Part shown: piece by piece, positions 16,978 through 24,582 of the stretch
Layout: the number at the start of each line of letters is the position of its first letter
How positions within the stretch are numbered: the stretch's first letter is position 1
From: Dyella terrae
GTDB lineage: Bacteria > Pseudomonadota > Gammaproteobacteria > Xanthomonadales > Rhodanobacteraceae
Reading direction: 5' to 3'
Assembly: GCF_004322705.1 (NCBI RefSeq)
Contig: NZ_SIZZ01000001.1
Span: 1,488,001 to 1,552,000, forward strand
DNA length: 64,000 bases
Position numbers and translations under genes: made by a program
The notes under the pieces: model-generated
Seen by the model: only the letters and a program-made list of their open reading frames with translations
Database searches by the model: none
Told to the model about the DNA's origin: nothing

Positions 16978-17925
16978 TCAATGACCGAGGTTCAGGTTGG
17001 CCTGGACATTCACGCCCTGCTGAATCAGCGATGCTGCGCCGCTGTTCTGCGCGATGATCGCTACGCCAGCCGCACCGGCTGCCGCGCTGTCCATCGTGTT
17101 GGACATGTTGAATGTGCCGGCATCGGCGTAGGCAGTGCCACCGGCTGCGCCGTTGCCACCGTTGCCGCCCGTGCCCGCGCCACCCATGCCACCGGAGCCT
17201 GCGCCGCCTGCGCCACCGGCGCCGCCGGTGCCGTCAGCTGCACCGCTGGTGCCACCGGTCGAGGTCGCTGCGCCACTGCTGGCGGTCGACGCACCACTGG
17301 TGCCCGCGCCGCCTGCCCAGCTGCCGGCTCCGCCGGTCGCCGTGCCGCTGCCCGAACCACGTTGACGATTGCGGGTATTGCCGTTGTCGCCATCGGAGCT
17401 GCCGCCGCTCGCGCCGCTTAGCGCGCCGACATAGCCGCTATCCGCGCCCGAACCGCCAGCGTGACCGCTGCGGGAGTCGCTATCACCGCCTGAACCACCA
17501 CGGCCGCCATCACCGCCGGTTCCGCGACCGCCGATGCCCTTGGCACCGTTGCCGCCGTCGCCACCGTTCGCGCCGCCCCAGTTCTTGGCGACGTTGCCGA
17601 TGTCATGGACATAAACGTCGCTCACTGCACCGTTCAGGGTGCTGTTGGCGACTGCATTGCTGGTATTGAAGGAGTCGGACACGTTCGAAGTCGCCGTGCC
17701 GCCATTATTCGCCGCTGCACTACCCAGACCACCGGAACTTGCATCGCCCATGTTGAAGGCATCCGTGAAGGTATGCGTGCTCGAATTGGTATGCGTGCTG
17801 GAGTTGCTGTGTGTGCTCGAGTTGTTGTTGAAGTTCGAGTTGCCGTTGTGGTCGTTATCTGCATAGGCGACCGATGCCAGGCCAAAACTCAAGGCAATCG
17901 CCGTTACGAGCAGAGTCTTACGCAT
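16978..17925 (-). CDS. Gly/Ala/Ser/Asn-rich exported protein, candidate major fibre subunit
   Basis: No known family is recognised with confidence. The 315-residue product has a signal peptide (MRKTLLVTAIALSFGLASVAYA), then an Asn/Ser/Thr/His segment with SSTHSNSSTHTNSSTHT repeats (34-50). A 50-120 region contains FTDAFNMGDASSGG and DSFNTSN. A long Gly-rich low-complexity block (about 121-270) has GGAGGAG-type repeats. A C-terminal segment with IIAQNSGAASLIQQGVNVQA (near 289-308) echoes the VIQNT...IQN motif of the other small proteins. It lacks Cys and has few bulky hydrophobics. It is first in the unit, close to a sigma-54 promoter and before a strong hairpin, fitting an abundant secreted subunit. 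Unlike the other two it shows no GG leader site. AGGAGA precedes the ATG. Confidence 0.7.
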   Translation of the reverse strand: MRKTLLVTAIALSFGLASVAYADNDHNGNSNFNNNSSTHSNSSTHTNSSTHTFTDAFNMGDASSGGLGSAAANNGGTATSNVSDSFNTSNAVANSTLNGAVSDVYVHDIGNVAKNWGGANGGDGGNGAKGIGGRGTGGDGGRGGSGGDSDSRSGHAGGSGADSGYVGALSGASGGSSDGDNGNTRNRQRGSGSGTATGGAGSWAGGAGTSGASTASSGAATSTGGTSGAADGTGGAGGAGGAGSGGMGGAGTGGNGGNGAAGGTAYADAGTFNMSNTMDSAAAGAAGVAIIAQNSGAASLIQQGVNVQANLNLGH

Positions 17926-17990
17926 AGTCTTTCTCCTGAAACGATGCGAGTGGACCCCCTGTTTGGTCTTACGGGTGTAGCGACTAACCG

Positions 17991-18007
17991 TCGCAATACG
18001 CGTGCCA
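17991..18007 (-). promoter_or_regulatory. Sigma-54 (RpoN) promoter of the Fap-like unit
   Basis: On the minus strand TGGCACGCGTATTGCGA matches the -24/-12 consensus TGGCAC-N5-TTGC, with the invariant GG and GC exactly ten bases apart (18006-18005 and 17994-17993). A start near 17982 would leave a leader of about 57 bases before the ATG at 17925. A T8 tract lies directly upstream. An enhancer-binding activator is required for this promoter type. Confidence 0.7.
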
Positions 18008-18205
18008 GCGCGTATGAAAGAAAAAAAACATTTGAAGCACGTGGAAAATCAGCGCGTTGAACCACATTGCGTGGACGCGCTCGCGGCTTGGTTCAGGACC
18101 CAGATGGGCCGGGTGTATCAGGGATGCAACAGCAACACCTGCATCCGCGCGTGACGATGACGCAAAAATCGACTGAACGTCCCTGCTGTACCAATCGATC
18201 GCGAC

Positions 18206-18219
18206 CTCAAGCGCTTGAG
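18206..18219. promoter_or_regulatory. Perfect palindrome upstream of the sigma-54 promoter, possible activator site
   Basis: CTCAAGCGCTTGAG is a 14-bp perfect palindrome, extended by GCGACC and GGTCGTCGC on the two sides. It lies about 220 bases upstream of the predicted start, a normal enhancer distance. The remainder of 17926-18360 shows no gene. A second weak palindrome (TTACACC...GGTGAATTA) lies near 18250-18275. Confidence 0.35.
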
Positions 18220-18360
18220 CCGGTCGTCGCGAACAGCCCTGTATCAAGGCTGTTACACCTGTGCGGGTGAATTACTAACAATCTCGTACAGGGTCCTGAA
18301 CCGTAACGAAAGCGTCAGGATCATGCGGAACGAGAAGACCCTCATTTCGGGGCCCGCCCG

Positions 18361-18389
18361 AAAAAAAAGGAGCCCCGGGAGGCTCCTTT
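18361..18389 (-). terminator. Rho-independent terminator of prpBC
   Basis: GGAGCC-CCGGGA-GGCTCC with T8 following on the minus strand, 24 bases past the prpC stop. It separates prpC from the promoter region of the Fap-like unit. Confidence 0.85.
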
Positions 18390-18412
18390 CTCTTGCGTGA
18401 CCGGCGACCGGA

Positions 18413-19558
18413 TCAGCGCTTTTCGATCGGCACGTAGGCCAGGTCTTCCGGGCCGGTGTAGTTCGCGCTCGGACGGATGATCTTTCCGTCTTCGCGCTGC
18501 TCGATCACGTGCGCACTCCAGCCGGAGGTACGCGAAATGACGAACAGCGGCGTGAACATGGCCGTCGGCACGCCCATCATGTGATACGCGCTGGCCGAGA
18601 ACCAGTCGAGGTTGGGGAACATTTTCTTCAGTTCCCACATGGTCTTCTCGATGCGCTCGGAGACGTCGAACAGCGTCGGGTTGCCACCCTCGGTGCAGAG
18701 CTTGCGCGAGACTTCCTTGATGATTTCGTTGCGCGGATCGGACACGGTGTAGACCGGGTGGCCGAAACCGATGACGATTTCCTTGCGCTCAACGCGGGCG
18801 CGGATATCGGCCTCGGCGTCATCGGCATTGCGATAGCGGGAGATGATGTCCATCGCCACTTCGTTCGCGCCGCCGTGCTTGGGGCCACGCAGCGCGCCAA
18901 TGGCGCCGGTGATGGCCGAATAGATGTCCGAACCCGTGCCGGCAATGACGCGCGCCGTGAACGTCGATGCGTTGAACTCATGCTCGGCGTACAGGATCAG
19001 CGACTTGTCCAGGGCATGCGCGTGCAGCTCGCTGGCCTTCTTGCCGTGCAGCAGGTGCAGGAAGTGCGCGGCGATCGAGTCATCGTCGGTCTCCGTCTCG
19101 ATGCGCTTGCCGTTGTGGCTGAAGTGGTACCAGTACAGCAGCATCGAACCGAAGCTCGCCATCAGGCGATCGGCGATGTCACGTGCCCCGGTGAGGTTGT
19201 GGTCTTCCTTTTCCGGCAACACGGTGCCGAGCACCGAGCAGCCGGTGCGCATGACGTCCATCGGATGCGTGGCGGCGGGCAGCAGTTCCAGCGCACCCTT
19301 CACCGGCGCAGGCAGGCCACGCAGGCGCTTGAGCTTGGCGCGATAGGCATTCAGTTCGGCCCAGTTCGGCAGGACGCCGTGGACCAGCAGGTAAGCCACT
19401 TCTTCGAAGCAGCCCTTGGCGGCGAGATCGTGGATGTCATAACCGCGATAATGCAGATCGTTGCCACTGCGGCCGACCGTGCACAGCGCGGTATTGCCCG
19501 CAGCCACGCCGGACAGCGCGACGGACTTCTTGGCCTTGGGAAGAACTTGCTCGCTCAT
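18413..19558 (-). CDS. prpC: 2-methylcitrate synthase PrpC
   Basis: PrpC condenses propionyl-CoA with oxaloacetate to 2-methylcitrate. The 381-residue product belongs to the citrate synthase family and has the short (type II-like) length of PrpC. Catalytic histidines are in [15 protein letters not shown] and [19 protein letters not shown], with the Asp in [23 protein letters not shown] precedes the ATG at 19558, and the longer frame upstream is not supported. It follows prpB by 72 bases on the same strand. The adjacency to prpB identifies it as methylcitrate rather than housekeeping citrate synthase. Confidence 0.96.
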   Translation of the reverse strand: MSEQVLPKAKKSVALSGVAAGNTALCTVGRSGNDLHYRGYDIHDLAAKGCFEEVAYLLVHGVLPNWAELNAYRAKLKRLRGLPAPVKGALELLPAATHPMDVMRTGCSVLGTVLPEKEDHNLTGARDIADRLMASFGSMLLYWYHFSHNGKRIETETDDDSIAAHFLHLLHGKKASELHAHALDKSLILYAEHEFNASTFTARVIAGTGSDIYSAITGAIGALRGPKHGGANEVAMDIISRYRNADDAEADIRARVERKEIVIGFGHPVYTVSDPRNEIIKEVSRKLCTEGGNPTLFDVSERIEKTMWELKKMFPNLDWFSASAYHMMGVPTAMFTPLFVISRTSGWSAHVIEQREDGKIIRPSANYTGPEDLAYVPIEKR

Positions 19559-19630
19559 CGGATACTTCTCCTCACATGCATGCAACGGACCGCGCGCGCA
19601 CCAGCACCGCGCGGCGTGTGGAACCAACCA

Positions 19631-20518
19631 TCAGGCCTTTTTGCCGGTGAACAGCTCATCCAGCTTGTCCTCGTAGGCGTGGTAGCCGAGGAAGTCATAC
19701 AGCTGTTCGCGCGTCTGCAGCGTGTCGATGATGTTTTTCTGGGTGCCTTCGCGGCGCACCGTCTCGTAAAAGTTCAGCGCGGCCTTGTTCATCGCGCGAT
19801 AGGCGCCGCAGCAGTACAGCGCGATGTCCACGTTGGCGCCAGCCAGATCTTCCGTCGTGAAAAACGGCGTCGAACCGAATTCGGTCAGATTAGCCAGAAT
19901 CGGCACCTTCACGGCCGCCTTGAAGCGTCGGTAATCGTCGAGCGTCTTCATGGCTTCCGGGAAAATCATATCGGCACCGGCCTCGACGTAGGCCACGGCG
20001 CGTTCGATGGCCGAGTCGATGCCTTCGGCGGCAGCGGCGTCCGTACGCGCCATGATCACAAAGCCGGCATCGGTGCGGGCATCCACAGCGGCCTTCACGC
20101 GATCGACCATCTCGTCCTTCGGCACCACTTCCTTGCCGGGACGATGGCCACAACGCTTCTGGCCCACCTGGTCTTCCATGTGCACTGCCGCCACGCCGAC
20201 ATTGATGAACGAGCGGATCGTGCGCGCGATATTGAAGGCGCCGCCCCAACCGGTGTCGATATCCACCAGGAGCGGCATCTGGGTCGCGTCGACGATGCGG
20301 CGCGCGTCGGTCAGGACGTCTTCCATGGTCGAAATGCCGAGGTCGGGCATGCCCAGGGAGTTGGCTGCCACGCCACCGCCGGAGAGATAAAGCGCCTTGT
20401 AGCCCACGCGCTTGGCCATGAGGCCGGCGTAAGCGGTGATGGCGCCCATGACCTGGAGGGGCTTTTCTTCAGCCACTGCTGCGCGGAAACGCGCGCCGGG
20501 AGTTACGATCTGGGTCAT
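19631..20518 (-). CDS. prpB: 2-methylisocitrate lyase PrpB
   Basis: PrpB cleaves 2-methylisocitrate to pyruvate and succinate, the last step of the methylcitrate cycle. The 295-residue product is of the isocitrate lyase/PEP mutase superfamily with the signature [13 protein letters not shown] (active-site Cys), [15 protein letters not shown] for Mg binding, and MEDQVGQ. The ATG at 20518 has GGAGG immediately upstream and matches the family start ([21 protein letters not shown]). It is the first gene of prpBC and diverges from the dicarboxylate symporter gene. A 17-bp palindrome lies in the shared promoter region. Confidence 0.96.
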   Translation of the reverse strand: MTQIVTPGARFRAAVAEEKPLQVMGAITAYAGLMAKRVGYKALYLSGGGVAANSLGMPDLGISTMEDVLTDARRIVDATQMPLLVDIDTGWGGAFNIARTIRSFINVGVAAVHMEDQVGQKRCGHRPGKEVVPKDEMVDRVKAAVDARTDAGFVIMARTDAAAAEGIDSAIERAVAYVEAGADMIFPEAMKTLDDYRRFKAAVKVPILANLTEFGSTPFFTTEDLAGANVDIALYCCGAYRAMNKAALNFYETVRREGTQKNIIDTLQTREQLYDFLGYHAYEDKLDELFTGKKA

Positions 20519-20568
20519 GGAGCCTCCGCGTAAAAAGGCGATTTTAGCGCGCGAAGGCAGGCTTGCCG

Positions 20569-20585
20569 TTGCTGCATAGCAGCAA
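20569..20585. promoter_or_regulatory. Palindromic operator candidate between prpB and the symporter gene
   Basis: TTGCTGCATAGCAGCAA is a perfect 7+3+7 inverted repeat in the 113-bp divergent promoter region. It is a plausible binding site for a prp regulator, but no regulator gene is present in the window. Confidence 0.4.
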
Positions 20586-20631
20586 TCGTAACTTCTTGCG
20601 CCACGCGTGAACTGACCCGTACATTCGGGAA

Positions 20632-21930
20632 ATGAACACACCTCCCCGTCTCGCAAGCCGCATCCTCTGGGGCCTGGCGCTGGGCGTGATCGCTGCCGTG
20701 ATCACCCTGGCGATCGGCCAGTTCCACCCCGCCACGCTCAAAGCCATGCAGGCCGTATCCACGGCGGTCTTCGACCCGCTGGGGCAGATCTTTTTGCGCA
20801 TGCTGTTCTTCGTGGTCATTCCGCTCGTCTTCGCCTCGCTGGCATCCGGCGTCGTGCAGCTGGGCAATCTTGAAAGGCTCGGTCCACTGGCCGGCCGCAC
20901 CTTCTTCCTTTTCTTCGCCAACATGGCCATCGCCGTCGTGATTGGCCTGGTGATGATGAACCTGCTGCAGCCCGGCCATCACCTGGATCCAGCCTCCAAG
21001 GCGCAACTGATGCAGGAATATGGCGGCGGCGCGGCGCTGGCCGTGGAACGCCAGCATGAGCAGCCCAGCATGAGCTTTGCCACGATCGTGGAGATGTTCA
21101 TGCCCCGCAATCTCTTCGGTGCCTTTGTCGGCAACAGCCGTGCAGCGCTGGGTGACGTCCTGCCGCTCATCCTGTTCGCGATCTTCGTGGGTGCGGCCGG
21201 GCTGCAGCTGAGTGAGGAAAAGCGGAAGAAGCTCCAGTCCGGCCTCGACCTCATCAGCGAAGTGATGACCGGTATCGTCGGCTTCGCGCTGCGACTGGCA
21301 CCGATCGCCGTACCCGCCATGATCTACAGCGTCATCGTGAAAGTCGGCGTGGATATCCTCCTCACCCTCGCTGTCTTCGTACTCGGCTGCGCCGTGGCGC
21401 TGGGCATCCACCTCTTCGGCACCATGTCCATCTGGCTGCGCTTCCTGGCCGGGCGTTCGCCGCTGGCCTATTTCCGCCAGATTCGCCCGCTGCTGGTGAC
21501 GGCCTTCTCGACCAGTTCCAGCAGCGCCTCCCTGCCCGCCTCACTGGCGATCGCCAGGGACGAACTGAAGCTTTCGCCCAGCACCGCCGGTTTCGTGCTG
21601 CCCATCGGCGCCACCATGAACATGAGCGGCACCGCCCTGTTCGAAGGATGCGTGGTGCTGTTCGTCGCGCAGGCGTTTGGCGTCGACCTCAACCTGGGCC
21701 AGCAGTGCGTGCTGATGCTCCTGTCGGTGCTCAGTGCGGTTGCCGTCGCCGGCATCCCCGGCGGTTCGCTGCCCTTGATCGCCGGCCTGCTGGCCACCTT
21801 TGGCGTGCCGCCGGAAGGCATCGGCATCGTGCTGGGCGTGGATCGCATCCTGGACATGCTGCGCACCACGGTGAACGTGGGCAGCGACATGGTGACGGCC
21901 ACCGTGGTCGATGCGCAGATGAAACGCTGA
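20632..21930 (+). CDS. Dicarboxylate/amino acid:cation symporter (DAACS family)
   Basis: This 432-residue secondary transporter is of the GltP/DctA/DcuA-unrelated DAACS family. Hydrophobic segments run throughout. The conserved re-entrant hairpin serine-rich motif is [16 protein letters not shown] (about residues 288-303), the second hairpin motif is [17 protein letters not shown], and the sodium-site stretch [12 protein letters not shown] is near the C-terminus. C4-dicarboxylates (succinate, malate) or glutamate/aspartate are the usual substrates, and sequence alone does not separate them. Its divergence from prpBC, which makes succinate and pyruvate, favours a dicarboxylate role (inference). 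CGGGAA precedes the ATG. Confidence 0.9.
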   Translation: MNTPPRLASRILWGLALGVIAAVITLAIGQFHPATLKAMQAVSTAVFDPLGQIFLRMLFFVVIPLVFASLASGVVQLGNLERLGPLAGRTFFLFFANMAIAVVIGLVMMNLLQPGHHLDPASKAQLMQEYGGGAALAVERQHEQPSMSFATIVEMFMPRNLFGAFVGNSRAALGDVLPLILFAIFVGAAGLQLSEEKRKKLQSGLDLISEVMTGIVGFALRLAPIAVPAMIYSVIVKVGVDILLTLAVFVLGCAVALGIHLFGTMSIWLRFLAGRSPLAYFRQIRPLLVTAFSTSSSSASLPASLAIARDELKLSPSTAGFVLPIGATMNMSGTALFEGCVVLFVAQAFGVDLNLGQQCVLMLLSVLSAVAVAGIPGGSLPLIAGLLATFGVPPEGIGIVLGVDRILDMLRTTVNVGSDMVTATVVDAQMKR

Positions 21931-22058
21931 ACGTGTGATCGGCCCCATCCACGGGCCGATAGCACTTCCGACATGATCCCAGCGACATCCTGCCACCTTG
22001 CGGGACGCCCCCGACGCCCAGAACTTGATCCTGAGCGCGAAAACTCCCCGTCTCATTG

Positions 22059-22121
22059 ATTGATGGGATCAATGACCATCATGCCAACAATCAATTAGAC
22101 CAATCGATAGCCGCACGCTAT
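22059..22121 (+). promoter_or_regulatory. ahpC promoter region with OxyR-like half site
   Basis: ATTGATGGGATCAAT (22059-22073) is a perfect 6+3+6 inverted repeat, and ATAG-N7-CTAT at 22107-22121 equals one half of the classical OxyR recognition pattern. Both lie within 100 bases of the ahpC start, which fits the peroxide regulation known for ahpC in many bacteria. Confidence 0.45.
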
Positions 22122-22159
22122 CTTGTCGTTTCCAATCACCACCACACGGGAAAACAGCG

Positions 22160-22723
22160 ATGTCGTTGATTAACACCCAGATCAAACCCTTCAAGGCCCA
22201 GGCTTACAAGAACGGCGAGTTCATCGAAGTGACGGATCAGTCCCTGAAGGGCAAGTGGTCTGTGATCGTGTTCTACCCCGCCGACTTCACCTTCGTCTGC
22301 CCGACGGAGCTTGAAGACCTGGCCAACCATTACGCCGAATTCCAGAAGCTGGGCGTGGAGATCTACTCGGTCTCGACCGACACCCACTTCTCGCACAAGG
22401 CATGGCATGACACCTCCGACGCGATCGGCAAGGTCCAGTACACGATGCTGGCCGACCCGACCGGCACGATCACCCGCAACTTCGACGTGATGATCGAAGA
22501 AGAAGGCCTGGCCCTGCGCGGCACCTTCGTGATCAATCCGGAAGGCCAGATCAAACTGTGCGAAATCCATGACAACGGCATTGGCCGCGACGCCAGCGAA
22601 CTGCTGCGCAAGGTCAAGGCTGCCCAGTACGTCGCCTCCCACCCGGGTGAAGTGTGCCCGGCCAAGTGGAAGGAAGGCGAAGCCACGCTCAAGCCGTCGC
22701 TCTCGCTGGTTGGCAAGATCTAA
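22160..22723 (+). CDS. ahpC: Alkyl hydroperoxide reductase subunit C (2-Cys peroxiredoxin)
   Basis: AhpC reduces hydrogen peroxide, organic peroxides and peroxynitrite in the cytosol. The 187-residue product has the usual length and start ([21 protein letters not shown]). The peroxidatic cysteine is in [15 protein letters not shown] (about residue 47) and the resolving cysteine in [13 protein letters not shown] near 166. It is followed after 163 bases by ahpF on the same strand, with a hairpin in between that probably lowers ahpF relative to ahpC. OxyR-like sequences lie upstream. Confidence 0.98.
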   Translation: MSLINTQIKPFKAQAYKNGEFIEVTDQSLKGKWSVIVFYPADFTFVCPTELEDLANHYAEFQKLGVEIYSVSTDTHFSHKAWHDTSDAIGKVQYTMLADPTGTITRNFDVMIEEEGLALRGTFVINPEGQIKLCEIHDNGIGRDASELLRKVKAAQYVASHPGEVCPAKWKEGEATLKPSLSLVGKI

Positions 22724-22768
22724 GCACCGCTTTCCCGTGCACTTGCGGCCCGCTTCCTGGGCCGCCCT

Positions 22769-22795
22769 GGACCCGGCACCACGCCGGGTCCTTTT
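22769..22795 (+). terminator. Attenuating hairpin between ahpC and ahpF
   Basis: GGACCCGGC-ACCAC-GCCGGGTCC followed by TTTT is a 9-bp perfect stem with a short U-tract. It is likely a partial terminator giving more ahpC than ahpF mRNA. Confidence 0.65.
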
Positions 22796-22886
22796 CCCCG
22801 AATAACGCGGTGTTCCTTTCGACTGGCATGGGTCAAACCCGGCCGGCGCCAGGGACACGCACCCCCGATCAACGACGGAGCTCACC

Positions 22887-24467
22887 ATGTTGGATGCCGA
22901 TCTGAAGACCCAATTGCAGGCCTACCTCGAAAAGGTCACGCACCCGATCGAGCTGGTGGCCTCTGTCGACGCAAGCCCCAAGTCGCAGGAATTGCTTGGC
23001 CTGCTGCAGGACATCGAGTCCCTGTCGGACAAGATCACGCTGCGCACCAACGGCAACGACGCACGCAAGCCGTCCTTCGCGATCAACCGCATCGGCACCG
23101 ATGTGGGCGTGAGCTTTGCCGGCATCCCGCTGGGGCATGAATTCACCTCGCTCGTCCTGGCGCTGCTGCAGGTGGGCGGTCACCCGCCCAAGGTAAGCGA
23201 CGAAGTGATCGAGCAGGTGCGTAACATCGAAGGCGAGTACCGCTTCGAAACCTTCATGTCGCTCTCGTGCCACAGCTGCCCGGACACCGTCCAGGCGCTG
23301 AACCTGATGAGCGTGATCAACCCGAACATCAAGCATGTCGCCATCGACGGCGCGCTGTTCCAGGACGAGGTCAACGAGCGCCAGGTCATGTCGGTGCCGA
23401 CCGTGTTCCTCAACGGCGAGCATTTCGACCAGGGCCGCATGACGATCGAACAGATCGCCGCGCGCATCGACAGCGGTGCGGCAGCGCGTGAAGCCGAGCG
23501 CATCAAGACCAAGGCCCCGTTTGACGTCCTCGTTGTGGGCGGTGGTCCGGCCGGCGCGGCGGCAGCCATCTACGCGGCCCGCAAGGGCATCCGCACCGGC
23601 GTCGCGGCCGAGCGCTTCGGCGGTCAGGTGCTCGACACCATGTCCATCGAGAACTTCATCTCGGTGCCTTACACCGAAGGTCCGCAGCTGGCGGCTTCGC
23701 TCGAACAGCACGTGCACGAATACGACGTGGACGTGATGAATCTGCAGCGCGCCGAAAAGCTCATCGCCCCGGAAGATCCCAACGGCTTGTTCGAAGTGCG
23801 CCTCGCTAACGGTGCGTCACTGAAGTCCAAGACCGTGATCATTTCCACCGGTGCGCGCTGGCGCAACATGAACGTGCCGGGCGAACAGGAGTTCCGCAAC
23901 AAGGGCGTTACTTACTGCCCGCATTGTGATGGCCCGTTGTTCAAGGGCAAGCGCGTGGCGGTGATCGGCGGTGGCAACTCCGGTGTCGAAGCGGCGATCG
24001 ACCTGGCCGGTATCGTCGGCCACGTCACGCTGCTGGAGTTCGACAGCAAACTGCGTGCGGATGAAGTCCTACAGCGCAAGCTGCGCAGCTTGCCGAACGT
24101 GCGCATCATCGTAAACGCACAGACGACCGAAGTGGTGGGCAGCGACAAGGTTAGTGGCCTGAAGTACAACGACCGGGCCACCGGCGACAGCCACCAGGTC
24201 GACCTCGAAGGCGTCTTCGTGCAGATTGGCCTGCTGCCGAACACCGAGTGGCTCAAGGGCACGATCAAGCTGTCTCCGCGCGGCGAAATCGAAGTCGATG
24301 CCCGCGGTGAAACCTCGATCCCCGGCGTATTCGGCGCTGGCGATGTGACGACCGTGCCGTACAAGCAGATCGTCATCGCCATGGGCGAAGGTGCCAAGGC
24401 CTCGCTGAGCGCCTTCGATCACCTGATCCGCATGCCGGTCGACATCAAGGAAACCGAGGCAGCGTAA
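22887..24467 (+). CDS. ahpF: Alkyl hydroperoxide reductase subunit F
   Basis: This flavoprotein passes electrons from NAD(P)H to AhpC. The 526-residue product is colinear with E. coli AhpF (521). An N-terminal tandem thioredoxin-fold domain has the redox-active SLSCHSCPD (about residue 130). An FAD-binding segment follows ([21 protein letters not shown]), then the TrxR-like disulphide [14 protein letters not shown], a nucleotide-binding site [19 protein letters not shown] and the C-terminal FAD motif [17 protein letters not shown]. The ATG at 22887 fits the family start [17 protein letters not shown] strong terminator follows. Confidence 0.98.
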   Translation: MLDADLKTQLQAYLEKVTHPIELVASVDASPKSQELLGLLQDIESLSDKITLRTNGNDARKPSFAINRIGTDVGVSFAGIPLGHEFTSLVLALLQVGGHPPKVSDEVIEQVRNIEGEYRFETFMSLSCHSCPDTVQALNLMSVINPNIKHVAIDGALFQDEVNERQVMSVPTVFLNGEHFDQGRMTIEQIAARIDSGAAAREAERIKTKAPFDVLVVGGGPAGAAAAIYAARKGIRTGVAAERFGGQVLDTMSIENFISVPYTEGPQLAASLEQHVHEYDVDVMNLQRAEKLIAPEDPNGLFEVRLANGASLKSKTVIISTGARWRNMNVPGEQEFRNKGVTYCPHCDGPLFKGKRVAVIGGGNSGVEAAIDLAGIVGHVTLLEFDSKLRADEVLQRKLRSLPNVRIIVNAQTTEVVGSDKVSGLKYNDRATGDSHQVDLEGVFVQIGLLPNTEWLKGTIKLSPRGEIEVDARGETSIPGVFGAGDVTTVPYKQIVIAMGEGAKASLSAFDHLIRMPVDIKETEAA

Positions 24468-24531
24468 GCCACGCGACAACAAAACATTGGATCCTGAAAA
24501 GGATCGACAGAGCACTGCGTGAAGCGGAGCC

Positions 24532-24576
24532 GGGGGATGTGACCTAAGCCAACAGGGTCACGTCCCCCACTTTTTT
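24532..24576 (+). terminator. Rho-independent terminator after ahpF
   Basis: GGGGGATGTGACC pairs with GGTCACGTCCCCC (one G-T type mismatch) and is followed by T6. It ends the ahpCF unit just before the convergent prpE stop codon. Confidence 0.8.
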
Positions 24577-24582
24577 GGCGGC

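Noticed and set aside
17112-17669. Arg/His/Cys-rich plus-strand frame opposite the Gly-rich gene
   Set aside because: Composition is the mirror of the Gly-rich repeats on the other strand, and the real gene has signal peptide, Shine-Dalgarno and promoter.
18509-20533. A 674-codon plus-strand frame across prpC and prpB
   Set aside because: It is antisense to two genes with full catalytic motifs; not supported.
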